From Neostapfia colusana (taxonomy: Eukaryota > Streptophyta > Magnoliopsida > Poales > Poaceae): 64,000 nt of DNA. The DNA lies in NCBI GenBank assembly GCA_030760725.1, contig JASWHV010000001.1:72685683-72749682 (forward strand), in the 5' to 3' direction. Shown in pieces: positions 21,441-33,947 of this stretch. The notes below the pieces were generated by a model. That model was not told where the DNA came from, made no database searches, and saw only the letters and a list, made by a program, of their open reading frames with translations. Positions within the stretch are counted from its first letter, which is position 1; each line of letters opens with the position of its first letter. Both the position numbers and the translations under genes were made by a program.

Positions 21441-22656
21441 CCAGGATCTGAAAACCAGGTTTTGGTGGACACGGATGAAGAGAGAAATCGCAAAATACGT
21501 ATCCAAATGTGATACGTGTCGGCGTGTGAAGGCCGACCATATGCGTAAAGCCGGACAGCTGCAACCATTGAACATTCCGGCATGGAAGTGGGAGGATATC
21601 AGCATGGACTTCATAGTCGGGTTACCTCTCACGTCTCACAAGCATGACTCGATTTGGGTGATAGTCGATCGACTAACCAAGTCGGGTCATTTTATCCCCG
21701 TACATACAAAGTACGTGGCCAAGCAATATGCGGAGCTGTACATTGCAAAGATCTTGTGTTTGCACGGTGTTCCCCGCTCCATCATCTCAGATCGCGGTGT
21801 GCTGTTCGTCTCTCGGTTTTGGGAACAACTACACGCATCATTGGGAACCAAACTGATCCGAAGCTCCGCGTATCACCCACAGACAGATGGTCAAACTGAA
21901 CGGGTGAATCAAGTGCTTGAAGACATGCTACGCGCTTGTGCCATCCACCACGGCAAGAATTGGGACGATCATTTGCCGTTGGCGGAGTTTTCTTACAACA
22001 ATGGCTATCAAGCTAGCATCAAGATGGCGCCGTATGAAGCTCTCTACGGCCAGAAATGCCGCACACCTCTCAACTGGTGCGAGTCCGGCGAGCGAGTTAT
22101 CTACGGCATTGAACTTGTGAATGAAGCTGAAGAACGACTGTGAGTAATACAAACCAACCTCAAGGCTGCTCAATCTCGTCAGAAGAGCTATGCGGATAAG
22201 AGACGCCGCCCTCTCCACTTCGACATCGGGGACCATGTTTATGTCCATGTATCTCCGATGAAGGGAGTTCACCGTTTCGGAGTGAAGGGTAAACTTGCGC
22301 CGCGGTTCATTGGTCCATTCGCCGTCATTGAAAGATGCGGACCCGTGGCCTATCGCCTAGAGTTACCAGCGTCGCTCGCAGGCATTCACAACGTTTTCCA
22401 CATCTCTCAGCTGAGAAAGTGCCTCAAGCCCTCGGCTGAAATCCGCACAGAAGACATAGAAGTTCTTCAACCGGACCTCACGTACACGGAGTATCCAATC
22501 CGGATTATCGATGAAAAGACTCGTGCCACAAGAAACCGGACCTTATGGTTCTACAAGGTCTTGTGGAGTAACCATACCGCTGATGAGGCGACATGGGAAA
22601 GCGAGGATTATCTACGCACGTATTATCCGGACTTGCTATCATCATATACCCGGTAA
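21441..22656 (+). pseudogene. Element A integrase and chromodomain-like tail (one stop)
   Basis: The HHCC zinc finger begins just before the frameshift and ends with CDTC. The catalytic core shows the acidic residues expected for DDE: VIVDRLTKSGHF, IISDRG and the Glu in TDGQTERVNQVLEDM. TGA at 22141-22143 interrupts the frame and, by comparison with B and D, replaces an Arg codon (CGA to TGA would be a single CpG transition). The C-terminus has the GVHRFGVKGKLAPRF segment and ends in a chromodomain-like stretch with DEATWESEDYL, stop at 22654-22656. Integrase inserts the DNA copy; the tail marks the element as a chromovirus type. Confidence 0.85.
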
Positions 22657-22707
22657 AGTTTTCTCCACCTTGCTTTTCCTTTGGAATCTCGGGACGAGAT
22701 TCTTTTT

Positions 22708-22720
22708 AAGGGGGGAGGGA
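22708..22720 (+). other. Polypurine tract of A
   Basis: AAGGGGGGAGGGA directly before the 3' LTR TG. Confidence 0.85.
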
Positions 22721-25256
22721 TGTAAAATCCCCAAAAGTGGTAGAAAGAAAATTCAGCTCATATACACTTATGAAAAATGAGGGGAATTAAAACTTTGAAT
22801 TATAATAAGTGTGAGTTCAAAGTGAGGGTTTAGACTTCCCAAAAACTTCCAAACATGGAGATCAAAATGCACAACTTGGATCTTCATAGTCTAAATATTC
22901 AACCTTCCAAATTTCAGATCATTTGGAGGAGTTTTAATATTTGTTTGGGATTAAAAGGAGAAGCCCTCTAATCTGAATTTCAAATTCAGTTTCAAATTCC
23001 AATTCCCTCAATTTGAAAATTGGGTTTCACAAATGTATTCTCCTCCTTTTAATAAGCATCCATGCCAAAAATTGGAAATTTTGGAGCTGGTTTGCTATAT
23101 TTTTTGAGGCAATACAAAGTGGAAAATTCAAACTCCCTTTCAAATTCAAATGATCAATCCACATCCAATTTTCACACCCGAATTCAAACTATTTGAATTC
23201 AGTAAATTCAAACTATGACTTGGGGTTGAAGTCAAGTCTTAAATGTTGAGTTGCTGGTGGGAAAAATATCACAAAAAGTTGATTAAACAAAGAGGGGAGG
23301 TGGGGCCCATTTGTCAGCCACCCACTGGGGTTGCCGCCTCAGCCGACGGCGGTCGAACAGCGGGAGCGCGCCGGCTCCCGGTTGAACCCGCGCCCGAGGG
23401 AGAGCCCGCGCCACCTCCTGCTGCCTTGGTGGCTCGGTTAGATCACGGCAAAGGGTGTGCCGGAACTGTTTTCCTTCTTCCCCTGCTATAACTCGCGCCC
23501 CCGCAGTTTCCTTCCGTCCAGAACACCGCCGCCGTTCCTTCCGATCACACCACAGCCCTCCGAGCTCGATTGCTCGAGCGCTCCACAGCAAAGAGCATCG
23601 CCTGGACGTGCTCTATCCCTTGCCAAAGCCCCTTCGAGGTTTGCCGGTCCGAACTGCTCGAGAAACGCGGATTGGCGCCAAAGCTTCAAGGTGCCCGGAC
23701 CTCGCCGTTTCGGCTCTCCGTCGACAGCAGCAACCGGCCACCCTCTCCCCCAACTTCCTATACAAGAAAGGTGCGTGGACATGGCCTGGTCGTGTAGCCG
23801 GAGGCCGTTTAGCGTTTGCTAGAACCGGTAGCGAGAATTTCACCGTTTCCCCAAACGGTACACCGACGGGTAGTGCGCGGCCTAGCCAAATATTCGTGGT
23901 GCACGATCCTTTAGACCTCGATTAAGCTTGCACAGAGCTTCTCTACTTCCTAGCGCCTCTCCTCGATGAAGAACCAAGCAAAAACATCAAGAAACGAGGG
24001 AGCCCTAGCTGTTTTCTTAGTCGCCGGTGCAAAAGCACCTCGGGTCGCCGTGGAGCCCTCGGTTGCCGGCAGTTTCACCGGCGGCCAGGACTCTTACGGG
24101 CTCCTACATCACTCACTAATGCTCTAGAGCCCAAGAATCGATCGAATGATAGAGGAATAAGGGTTTCCGACCTCGCCGGAGTTCAAAACTTTGCTGTCAC
24201 CGGTGCGCGATGGTTTCCGGTGAGCCACGGCCGCCGGCGACCCTCCCACAGTGTTCAGCACGGTTAGAAATGGGGGAGCGGCAAGTTTGACGAAGTTTAA
24301 ACCACGGGAACTCCGTCCCGGCAAGCCTCGCCAGCGTGCGCCGCCGCGGGAGGCGCGGGCAGCGCGAGGAAGACGAAGGAGGGCCGGTCCCACCGGTCAG
24401 CCTCCGGGTGCGCGCGAGGATCGGTTTGTGGCGCCGGATCTGGTGCGGCTGTGCGGGAATAACCCCGTAGCCCCCGGTGTTGCTAAAATCTGACTGGTCC
24501 GAATTAAACCAGTGGGCCCAGCCCAATTATTTGAAGTTTCCATTAGAGAAATAATTCCAGAAATTAGCTGATCTTTACAAGGCCATAACTTTGTGTAGAA
24601 AACTCCAAAAGGAGTGAGACCAATTTTGTTGGATTCCTTAGGAGGCGTACTTCACAGAGAAACCAAATTTTGGCTATGAAAATGCCCAGGAATTTCTGTA
24701 GGATTGTTTTTAGTAAATCCTTTAGGGATTTATTACAGGAGCAACTCTTTATGAAATATTCCCAAATTTGGGCAGAAAATCCTCTTCATAGATCCTGATC
24801 TCCAGTAAAAATTTGGGCTTCATTGGAGTTCATTTGCTAGGTCAAATTACCTTCCCAAGTTCAGCCTTTATTTGCAAATTCAAATTTAAACAGAAGCTTT
24901 TTCAGAACTCCCGTTTAAGTTCAAAAATTCATATCTCTCTGATGGTAGCTCCAAAAATGGTGAAACAAATTTTGTTAGAACCATGGAGACTTACCCCAAT
25001 CAAATCTTCCACCATTAGCTATGTCAAAGCTCCTGAATTGGGCTCAAAATTCAGAGAAGAATTGTACTTGTAGGAATTTTAAAGACTACTTTGTGCAATG
25101 ACATGTCTCCAAATTTGACTCAAGTCATCCTTAGAGAGTCTAGTATCCACTGTAAAAATCCCAAAGCCAATTAAGGATTATAAATAGCAATAGCTATGAA
25201 TAGAAGTCCAATTCTTATAAATCCTTAATACTTATACATGTATTTTATTACATTTC

Positions 25257-25341
25257 ATGATAGTGACCGAAGTTGAGGATACGCCGGAGCCCTTGGACGT
25301 CCTGCCACCGGAAGCTGACTTTCCGTTTAACTCAGAACCAG
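25257..25341 (+). CDS. Candidate LTR small gene, exon 1 (A 3' LTR)
   Basis: Same ATG, frame and GC-type donor (CCAG/GCAAGC) as the 5' LTR copy at 15056-15140, with one Gln to Glu change next to the donor. Confidence 0.45.
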
Positions 25342-26428
25342 GCAAGCCCCGGTTTGCACTTAAGTACCTTTTATAAAGTTTTCATTTGTATCATTTATGT
25401 CTAGGTTGAATGTGTGCATTAGAGTCAGGGTGATTGAAACCCCACTTGCATAGCCTCTTTAAATCCTATAAAGGGTTGGTTAATTTACAAACTCGACGAG
25501 TAGAGAATGCCATGCTAATGCATAGGATCTCGGTAGAAGACGAGTAGTTGGAAGCTAATCGCGAGATAGTACATATCACACGGGAAGAAAAGAGGTAGAT
25601 AATGGCTTAAGTTATGAAAATGAGACCCAGCAGGGGGATAGGAAGCAGTGAGCAGAGGCCTCACGTGCGTAGCCCTGTTGCTGTCGGTTGAGGACCGTCC
25701 GTGTGCGGCCCTGCTGGACAAGTATTGAACAGTACCGGATGCATATTGGCATATGGGAACCAGGAAACCGATGTAATTGGTTAACCTGGGTGTCGAGGCT
25801 TACCCAACCGTAAATAGGAGTTGGTTGAGGGTAGCAAGGTGTAAATCTGCCGGTGGGCACAGTCACGCTCCACGCGGGGACCTCCTAGCCGTTACGGATG
25901 GACTGGTTCGGCATTTGTGTTGCCTTTGAAAGGTTGTTGCATACAAAAGAGTAGGAAGGGGTGTGGAATCACGCTTCTGAAAGTGGGTGTATGCAACGTG
26001 TTATCCGGGTGTGTCTTGATTGCAATCACCGTCCCTCGCGGTTATTTGAGTACCCGCTTGTTCACTGCGCTCTGACGTAGTAAGAAGTGAAATAAGCCAA
26101 CCGAAAATGCTGTATTGATCTTAATGTCTTAAATACCTTGATTGCTTTAGATATAGAGCTAATTAAGTTTATATTCCACTTTGGGCATCACCACATCGGA
26201 GGAAAGCGTTTCTTTTTTGATTGTGGACTTCCGATGTGAGGGCTGCCTAAGGCACATGAATCTGCTGCTATAAAACTGAAAGTAAGTACCAACTTATAGG
26301 CGTGTCTTTGTCGCAAATTCCTTTTCCCATCTTACAGATCCTTGCATGTAGAGTTCCAGGCCTAGGGTTGACGGTTAAGACTTGCTAAGCCTTTGTGCTC
26401 ACGGTTGCAATATTTGAGCTGTTTGCAG

Positions 26429-26514
26429 GTGAGAGTTATGAGGAAGGTTCCGAGGACGAGGCGATGCCCCCGTCGGGGTACACGGCCGAGCTGGAGCCAT
26501 GCACGCCGCCGTGA
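26429..26514 (+). CDS. Candidate LTR small gene, exon 2 (A 3' LTR)
   Basis: Identical in frame and ends to 16207-16292 (Gly-Glu-Ser-Tyr start after TTTGCAG, EPCTPP end, TGA 26512-26514). Confidence 0.5.
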
Positions 26515-26768
26515 TCTCCGGTTCCATGCTGCTAGTGTGTAGCGTCCCCGGGCTGGACGGCTGCACTTTTGCTTAGTTAGGGTTTGAGAGCAACTATGTA
26601 TATAACTTCCGCTGTTAATTAGGTTTTGTAAAAGACTTCCGCTGTTTTATATCAAATAAAAGTTTATATGTTGTTCTTTATTCTTTTCTTGTGTGCTGTT
26701 GGGTGCCGCATCGCACGGCACCACCCTATGCGATCTTGGAGTGGGTGAACCACGGGGTGGTCCCCACA

Positions 26769-26773
26769 GTTTT
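26769..26773. repeat. Target-site duplication of A, right (GTTTT)
   Basis: Exact partner of 12515-12519; the interrupted Y sequence resumes with TCTTTTCCCC. Confidence 0.9.
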
Positions 26774-28487
26774 TCTTTTCCCCTTTTTTATTTTCTATTT
26801 TTAGTTTTCTTTTATTTATTTGTTTGTTTTATATATCCATTTATCTCTTTTCTTCTTTTTTTAAATGCTTCTCTACATGAAAATGAATGCAATGCATGAT
26901 GATGAATATGAGGGTGTTACACCCGACCCCTACCTCTGGGGGAAGTGACGATCCTTTCCTTTGGCGCCCAGGCGAAGGGCGAACCTAGAGGTGAGGTCCC
27001 CAGCCCGAGATCGAAATGGTAAGAAGCAGGTGGTCTTCAATGCGGAGCAGGCGCCGCCATGACCAAGTGCGAGGGCACTCAAGTGCCACCCTTAACATCC
27101 GCATTGAAGGCCAGTCCCATCTGACAGAAGGAAGGAAGGAAGGAGGAGTGTGAGGGACGTACGTGCTTCCCAGTACGGCTCATCCCAGCGACAAGAGGGG
27201 GGCAGGTGGAATTGCAGGCTCCAATACAGTGGCCTCATTGAGCGCTCCGGACGATGTACGATAGTACATCTGCCCCTGTAGCTACGACTCCCTCTCCACT
27301 TGCAAAGAGTTAATAGGGAGCTGCTAGGAACGAGTATAAAATGGGGATCGATCATCCCCCTTGAGAAAAGGCTCTGGCACTTAAGAAAGTCACCCCCATT
27401 TTCAACAAAGAGCAGCGATACATCCCAAACTGGACGAAGGGCACTTTGCCTGACCCAGTATAATTTCTTAGTTAGGCCACCTCGAGGACAAACGCGTGGT
27501 AAATTTGTTACTAGTTGGAAATCTAAACGCCAACAGTTGGCACGCCAGGTAGGGGGACTGCTGCGCGTTTCTGTTCTCTATTTCATCAATGGCTTTCCCA
27601 CGTCCGACTCTCGTACCTGTCAAGAGAGTCCTCTTCGACGACTTAAAGTTAGTTGCCACCATAGGCGACGAGATGGAGTCCCAGTTCACCTTCACACGCC
27701 AGACTCTCCACTTTGGGAGCCTGGTCTTCTTCACCAGTAGCGTTGGCACCCTCCAGATCTCCAATAGGGGACGCAACGTTTGATTCGGGGAAAGTTGGAC
27801 GACCAACGCCCCGGCGCATACACCGTATATGACGCCCCAACATCGACCTTCACAGGGACGATCGGGCATGTGCCGACATCCCTCCACCACATTCTGCACA
27901 GCTCCAGCTCGAACAATGGCACTGAAGGGAGCGAGCACCCATCTCACGTATGCTACGTTACAGAGATGGCCAATGCCTCCCAGCTCACCATGCTAACCAG
28001 CGTGAGCCCGCAGGACAACCTCAAGCCGCCAGAAGCGCAGCACCACGAGCTGGCCGACCAGCTCGCGCCACGGCGCGCTGCTCTAAAGCCCGACCAAGAC
28101 AGGCTCGACAAAAATACTACCACGTGCTCGAACACGGCATGCCTCCGCACCCGCCAGGTCTAAGCCGACATCATCAATGACGGCCATGCCCGACGTTTCC
28201 AGTGAGCCAGTCAGAATGTGGAGGCCGCCGTGGCCATACTACGTAACCTGCCCGACCCTGCCAACCCCGAAGCTCGGAAGGCTCAACAAGATCTTCGGGC
28301 TCTCTTGGCCGCAGCCGCCGCCCAGCATTCCGAAAGTTCTCTCGCTAGGGTCAGGGATTCGTCAACCACCAGATGGAGCTGGAAGCGTGGCAGGATCAGA
28401 ATGAGCCCGTCCAGAACCTACAAGCCGATCCAGGTGAACCAACCTGAGAGGGCTGGATCGTCAACCCCGTCGCGCAACTCAGTGCAC
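26774..28487 (+). repeat. Tandem unit 3, right part
   Basis: Resumes Y sequence to TGTTACA (26915-26921), then the T LTR, leader and gag. It diverges from units 1 and 2 after GTGCAC at 28487, where this copy continues into the native gag. It is therefore the original right edge of the duplicated interval. Confidence 0.85.
26922..27535 (+). mobile_element. T LTR remainder, copy 3 (native)
   Basis: Starts CCCGA (intact Y target copy) and ends ACGCCAACA. TATAAAA at 27335-27341. It is followed by GTTGGCACGCCAGG. Confidence 0.75.
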
Positions 28488-30121
28488 AAGCGTGTGGGGC
28501 CCTGCTACCTTCGCCAGACTCTTGACGCCAGGCGACGAGCTCGAGAAGGCCTCACAGACTCACCACCAAGGCCTCGGACCCAACAGCCCCGTCGTGCTGG
28601 CCGCCGCGGCAATGGAGGTAGTCAGAGCCCAAGCACCAGTCCTCTAGGCCCAAGAGCCTTCGGAAATCAGATACGCAGCGCGCCCTTTCCGCAAAGGTTC
28701 CGGGCCCTGACCAACAATAGAAAATACGATAAGGATACCAACCCCAGCGTCCAGTTGGAATACTACTGCCTAGCTTGTAGAGCTGGCGGAGCAGATGATG
28801 ACAATTTCATCGTCCCGTATCTCCCCATCTATATGGCTGAGCCAGCCCGAGCATGGCTGGAATATCTCTCGCCCGGCTGCATCTGGGACTGGGGCGACCT
28901 TTAAGAGACATTTGTCAGCTACTTCCAGGGGACTTAAATGCATGCCCCGACAACTCTTGGGACCTTAAGGGTTGCCGACAGAATCCAGATGAAACCCTAC
29001 AGAAGTACATCCGGCGCTACTCGAAGAAATGCAACAAACTCCCCGACGTCATCGACGCCAACGTCATCACAGCCTTCCTCTATGGACTGACATGCAAATC
29101 CCTAGTGCACAAGCTCGGCTGCGTCAAGCCAAGAAGCAAAAGGTACCTTCTCGACAACGCCAGAAATAACGCTTCCGGCGAGGAAGCGGTAGGCCCATAT
29201 TCGACAAGTGAAAGCCAAAGAACCCTGAGCAGGGAGCAAAGAGGCACCCCACAAGGGCGGCAAGAAGAAGCGAGCGGTCACCAACAAGCGACAGTACCCA
29301 GCCGACAGTTGTTTGGACCTCGTCGCGGTCGTCGAACACCACGAAGTCGAGAGACCGGCCACGTGGCGAATGACTACTTTGAAAAATTACTTAACAAGCC
29401 GTGCACCAACCACGCCTACCCGGTGAGGCACACCCTCAAAAACTGCACCCTCTTGAATCGCTTCATCAGCACAGAGCCGGATGTAGCCGGCGACAAAGGC
29501 AAGAAGCCCGCCGAGTCGAGCCCCGAGCCCGATGAAGTGAGCTTCCCCAAGCCGGAAGGCTGCGTTATAATCTTTGGAGGAAGTAAAGCCTACGAAAGCC
29601 GTCGTTGGCAGAAGCTTACGACTTAGGAGGTCAGTATCATTGCTCCCGCCAAGCGGACCTTCCTTCGGTGGTCTGAAGAAGCGGTTACCTTTGACCGATC
29701 AGACCACCCCGACATCATACCGCAGCCCAGACACTTCCCCCTGGTGGTGGACCCAGTCATAGGCTCGAAGCACCTGACCAGGGTCCAAATGAACAGGGGA
29801 AGCGGTCTCAACATCCTTTATGGTGGGACCCTTGACGCTTTGGGAATTCCACGTTCGAGCCTCTGCCCGACGAGAGCCCCTTCCACAGCGTCATTCTGGT
29901 CCAGCAGGCGGTGCCACTGGGAAAAATCAACCTCCCCGTCATGTTCGGGGATAAGTCCAACTTCCGCTCGGAGACCTCACCTTCGAGGTCCCCGATTTCA
30001 AGGGCGCCTACCACACATCCTGGGAAGGCCGGGCTAAGCAAAGTTCCTGGCCATCCCAAACTACACATACCTCAAGATAAAGATGCCTGGCCCCAAGGGA
30101 GTCATCACGGAAGATGCAAAG
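27589..30121 (+). pseudogene. Element T gag and protease, first part
   Basis: Tat/RIRE2-lineage gag-protease. ATG 27589 starts the frame MAFPRPTLVPVKRVLFDD, which stops at 27781-27783. The frame at 27780 continues with stops at 28161 and 28203. The capsid core starts near 28700 (PFPQRFRALTNNRKYDKDTNP; ACRAGGADDDNF), stops at 28902, and runs on in another frame as the SWDLKGCRQNPDETL region. The linker before protease has PCTNHAYPVRHTLKNC. In the protease active site (29789-29806) Asn stands where this lineage has the catalytic Asp (MNRGSGLNILY), so the enzyme is dead. TAG 29624 and a frameshift near 29880 add damage. The frame is then split at 30121 by element B. Confidence 0.8.
30117..30121. 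repeat. Target-site duplication of B, left (CAAAG)
   Basis: CAAAG matches 60131-60135. Removing B rejoins the T frame without a break. Confidence 0.9.
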
Positions 30122-33100
30122 TGTGGGGAACCCCTTCCGGGATCCACACTCCAGGATACACATTGGGTGGTGCCGCGCGATGCAGCACCCAACAGCATAC
30201 ACGAAAAGAACCATAAACATACAAAGTCTTTTATTTATCAAGATAGTGTCATTTACAACATAATGTACCATGAAGGTACACGCTGCGGAATATACATACA
30301 CACTCACTCTCGGTCCTAACTATGCAAAAGATAAGACATCCAGCCTGCGGACGCTTCTTACTAGCTTCAACAAAGGTGAGTACAGCGGCAGGGTTTCCAG
30401 TGAGTCTCTGATGTCTCACCGAACAACCATCTTCATAGAAAATTTTATATAACCTGCAAAACACTAATAATGCACCCGTGAGCTCAAAAGCTCAGCAATA
30501 CTTAACCGACACTCCTAACCATGAAACTCTACATGCATGGATTAATAATATAGGACAGTATATTGCAATAAAAACCATGCCTACATGTGAATCCTTACTT
30601 TCAGTTTTATAGCAGCAGATTAATGTGCCTTAGGCAGCCCTCACATCGGATGTCCACAATCAAGCAAGAAACACTTTCCTCCGATGTGGTTATGCCAAAA
30701 GTGGAAGATAAGCTTAGTGAGCTCTACAACTATAGCATACATGGTTTGCAATACAATGAACTTAAGAACTTCACAACAGCAATGATTCATCTCATTACAT
30801 CTGGAAGTAATTACTACATCACAATGCAGTGAACCAGTGGTACTCATATAACCACGAGGGACGGTGATTCGGATCAGGACACACCCGGAACATATGATAC
30901 ATACACCCGCCTCGAAACACTCACACTAGAGCTCTTTCTTATGTTGTATGCCGCAACCTTTCACCCGTCACTCCAATGTCAAACCAGTTCTGCAAACCCA
31001 TCAGAAGGGCCACTACCCGGAACACGTCGAAGTTGCTCCGCTAGTGGATTTACACCTCTGACACCAACCCCAAAGGATGGCCGTATAAGTTTCGACACTA
31101 GAGTACCCGAGTTAAATGGGTTTCCTGCACCCCCATAATTCCAGTATGCATCCGGTACTGTTTGAAATTGCTCAGCAGGGCTACATACGTATCGGTCCTT
31201 AACCGAGACAAACAGAGCTACCGCAACACAAGCCCAATGTCCTGCTGCTCCTACTCTCTGCTCGGTGTCATTTTCATTCCAGGCATTTCATTCTCTAGAA
31301 TCATACCCCGTTGAACCAAAATCCTAACCTCGCGAGTAGATTCTAACTACCCGACTTGTACTGGATCCTATACAACTTAAGCCTAGTCAAAACTACACGA
31401 AGGTAACCTGTTCTACCCTTTAACTCCAAGGGTTTGTGGGTCATGCATTTGGAGTATCAATCACCTTGACCTAATGCACAATACATACAAGACCCATAAA
31501 AGTGATACCAAGTAAAATATAAGTAAAAGTTGTTAAATGCAAATCGGGGCTTGCCTTATGTTGCTGCAGGTTTAATCCTAACTTAAAGTCAGTAGCTTTG
31601 CAATGAGTAAAGCTTCAAGTTTCTGCTCCGAGTCGAGTTCTTCGTCGAACTCCTTCGTCGTGTTTCCTAATGACATGAATATGCACAGTTTTATATTCCA
31701 AGTAAAGACATTATAAAAAAGGGTTTTATGACTTGCAGAGTTCAGACGAACTAATAATCGAGATTTAGGTTTGGCTATGGGATGGAACAGGGACAGAACA
31801 TGTTGAGCAGTTGATGGTTGGACTAAATTCCAAAGAGCTATATAATGGACATACATATGAAGCTGGAAAGAATTAGCAGAAAATAGGAGAAGATCACCTC
31901 AACTTGCTCTGAAATTTTTACAGTGGTTAATAGATCATACAGAGGTATGGCCTGCAAAATTTCAGACAAAGTTGATGTAAGATGTGGCCTAAAGAATTTT
32001 CTTAGCTATTTGGCTTCTCTGAATTCCTATGGCAATTCTAGGATCTTGTCATTCTCCAAATTTGGTTTTAGAGACTTGGGAGTCTTATGAGTCTATAGGA
32101 CTTGGTTTCATTATTTTTCGAGCTTCATACACAGAGATATGGAATTTACGAGATGGAGCTAAAAGCTGAAAATTGATTCTGTGATTTTTTCCTAATTTTC
32201 AGAAACATACAGGATTGAATCATCATTTGGCCAAGCAAATTAGGTCCAATGCCTCTGAAACTTTTACTGGAGTTCAAGTATTTTAGGAAGAATGTCCTGT
32301 CCAAATTTGGGAATTTTCCAATACATAGACCTCCTGGAATTAGTTCCCTAAGATTTTTAATTGAATTATTGAGCCAAATCCAGCGATTTTCATAAACATT
32401 GGGATGCACCCCTGTATAGTACTCACTGAGAGGAATCCCATGGAATTTATTTCACAATTTTTGGAGGTTCCTATCAAAAGTTATGAGAAAATGAAATTGG
32501 AGGAAAATCTGAACCGAAATTGGGAAAATTTCAAACTGCTGCCAGCGGGGCCCACACCTTATCTTCAACCTCGCGCCAGCAGCGGCTGGGGTGGCGGCGC
32601 GTGGCTGTGGGCGCCGGTGACACTCGCCAGAAGTGCCCTCCCGGCCTCCCCTTAGCCCCAAACTCGCCGCCCCTCCCTTTAGGAGCACAGTGAACTCATC
32701 CACGGGGTCGGCCGAGGCCCCCGACCACCGGAAATGGGTCGGCGACGAGTGGCTGCGGCGGCTTGACTTTGGCGCCATCGAACTCCCTCCTCAGTGGATC
32801 ATTTTTCTTTGGTTTTTCTTCCTAGAGCACCGTGGTGGATCCATCGTCACCGGCATGAGCTCAAATCAGCTCAAAAGTAGCTGCAAATAGGAGTTCATCG
32901 GCGACCTAGGGCCAAAATCGGTGCCGGCTCAGATTTTTTGAAGAACAGCGCCTACACTTGATGATTTTTGATGCTTTTTTATCCTAGAGGAGCGTGGGAG
33001 GGTCTAGATCATGTTTATAGCTCGGCCTAAGTGATGGTGGATTGATTCCTACGAATTTTGAAGGTTTGTGCAGCTCGGTCCTATGAACACCGAATTACTA

Positions 33101-33879
33101 GAAAGCGAAATTCGTTCTCGGTATTGCACGAGAGGAGGAGAGGTTTGCACCATGAGTTTGAGCGGTTGAAGACGGTCCTCTTTGCTGTAGAGAGTTTGCC
33201 ACAAAATGGTTCACTGCGCCCGGGCGCCATGGAACAGAGAGAGTCGGGCGATGGTGAGTTTCATTCGGGACTGAGCGAGGCAGACGGTGGAGCGAGGGTG
33301 AGGAAGATGGTTCACGTGATCAGGTTGCCCGCTTATCCTTCAGCTGCGGGGGAAAACTAGGAAGAGGTGGCATGGTGCAACGTTGGTTGGCGACCGAACG
33401 CCGGGGAGGTGGCGCGCTCTCGTGACAAGCCGAAGAGAGACCTTTTGCTTCTTCAGTGAGTGACATGTGGGGTCCACTTCTCCCCCTTATCCCCCAATTC
33501 CATTTGAATTAGAAAATGAGTCAGAATTTGATAAAAATTGGAGGATAGGCCAAAAGGAATATAATAAACACAATGTTGCACTCAAATTTGAATTTCGGTG
33601 AAGTCAGAATTTGAAACAGAAGTTTAAATTCAAATTCGAATTGTCTCCCGTTTTAATTTCAACAAATAGGAAATCCTTTCCAATATGATCTGAAATTTTG
33701 CCGGGCTACCCGTGGATGTGTGGAGAACCAAATGGTAGATTTAGGTCTCCGTGTTTGGACATTTTTGCATGTTTACTTTAGCATTTGGAGCTTACACCTT
33801 TGTATTCAAAAATTTAAATTCCCTCACATTTTCTCGGTGTGATTTGCAGCTCCACTCTCTAGAATTTTGGGATTTCACA
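30122..33879 (-). mobile_element. Element B 3' LTR
   Basis: On the minus strand TGTGAAATCCC to GGTTCCCCACA. The hairpin arms at 30479-30484 and 30489-30494 (TGAGCT/AGCTCA) are one pair longer than in A. An AAG/GCAAGC site lies at 31557-31549 (minus). The exon after the acceptor does not start GExY here. Confidence 0.9.
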
Positions 33880-33892
33880 TCCCTCCCCCCTT
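33880..33892 (-). other. Polypurine tract of B
   Basis: AAGGGGGGAGGGA on the minus strand just before the 3' LTR. Confidence 0.85.
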
Positions 33893-33947
33893 AAAAAGAA
33901 TCTCGTCCCGAGATTCTAAAAGAAGAGACAAGGCGGTAAAGAAAGAA

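Larger units (their letters stand above)
12520..26768 (+). mobile_element. Element A, full-length chromovirus-like LTR retrotransposon
   Basis: 14.2-kb element with both LTRs (4027 and 4048 bp), initiator-Met primer site, gag-pol, polypurine tract and 5-bp target duplication. Pol order is protease, RT, RNase H, integrase, chromodomain-like tail, which is the Ty3/gypsy order. The LTRs differ by a few percent by eye, so among the datable elements here A is the youngest. Three stops and two frameshifts make it non-autonomous. C is its closest relative in the window by LTR sequence. Confidence 0.9.
22721..26768 (+). mobile_element. Element A 3' LTR
   Basis: Pairs with 12520-16546. Holds a second copy of the small exon pair (25257-25341 and 26429-26514). 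The upper hairpin arm has changed to TAAGC (about 26386-26390), so the stem is weakened in this copy. The terminal hairpin GGTGCCG/CGGCACC (26702-26708 with 26716-26722) is perfect. AATAAA at 26655-26660. Confidence 0.9.
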
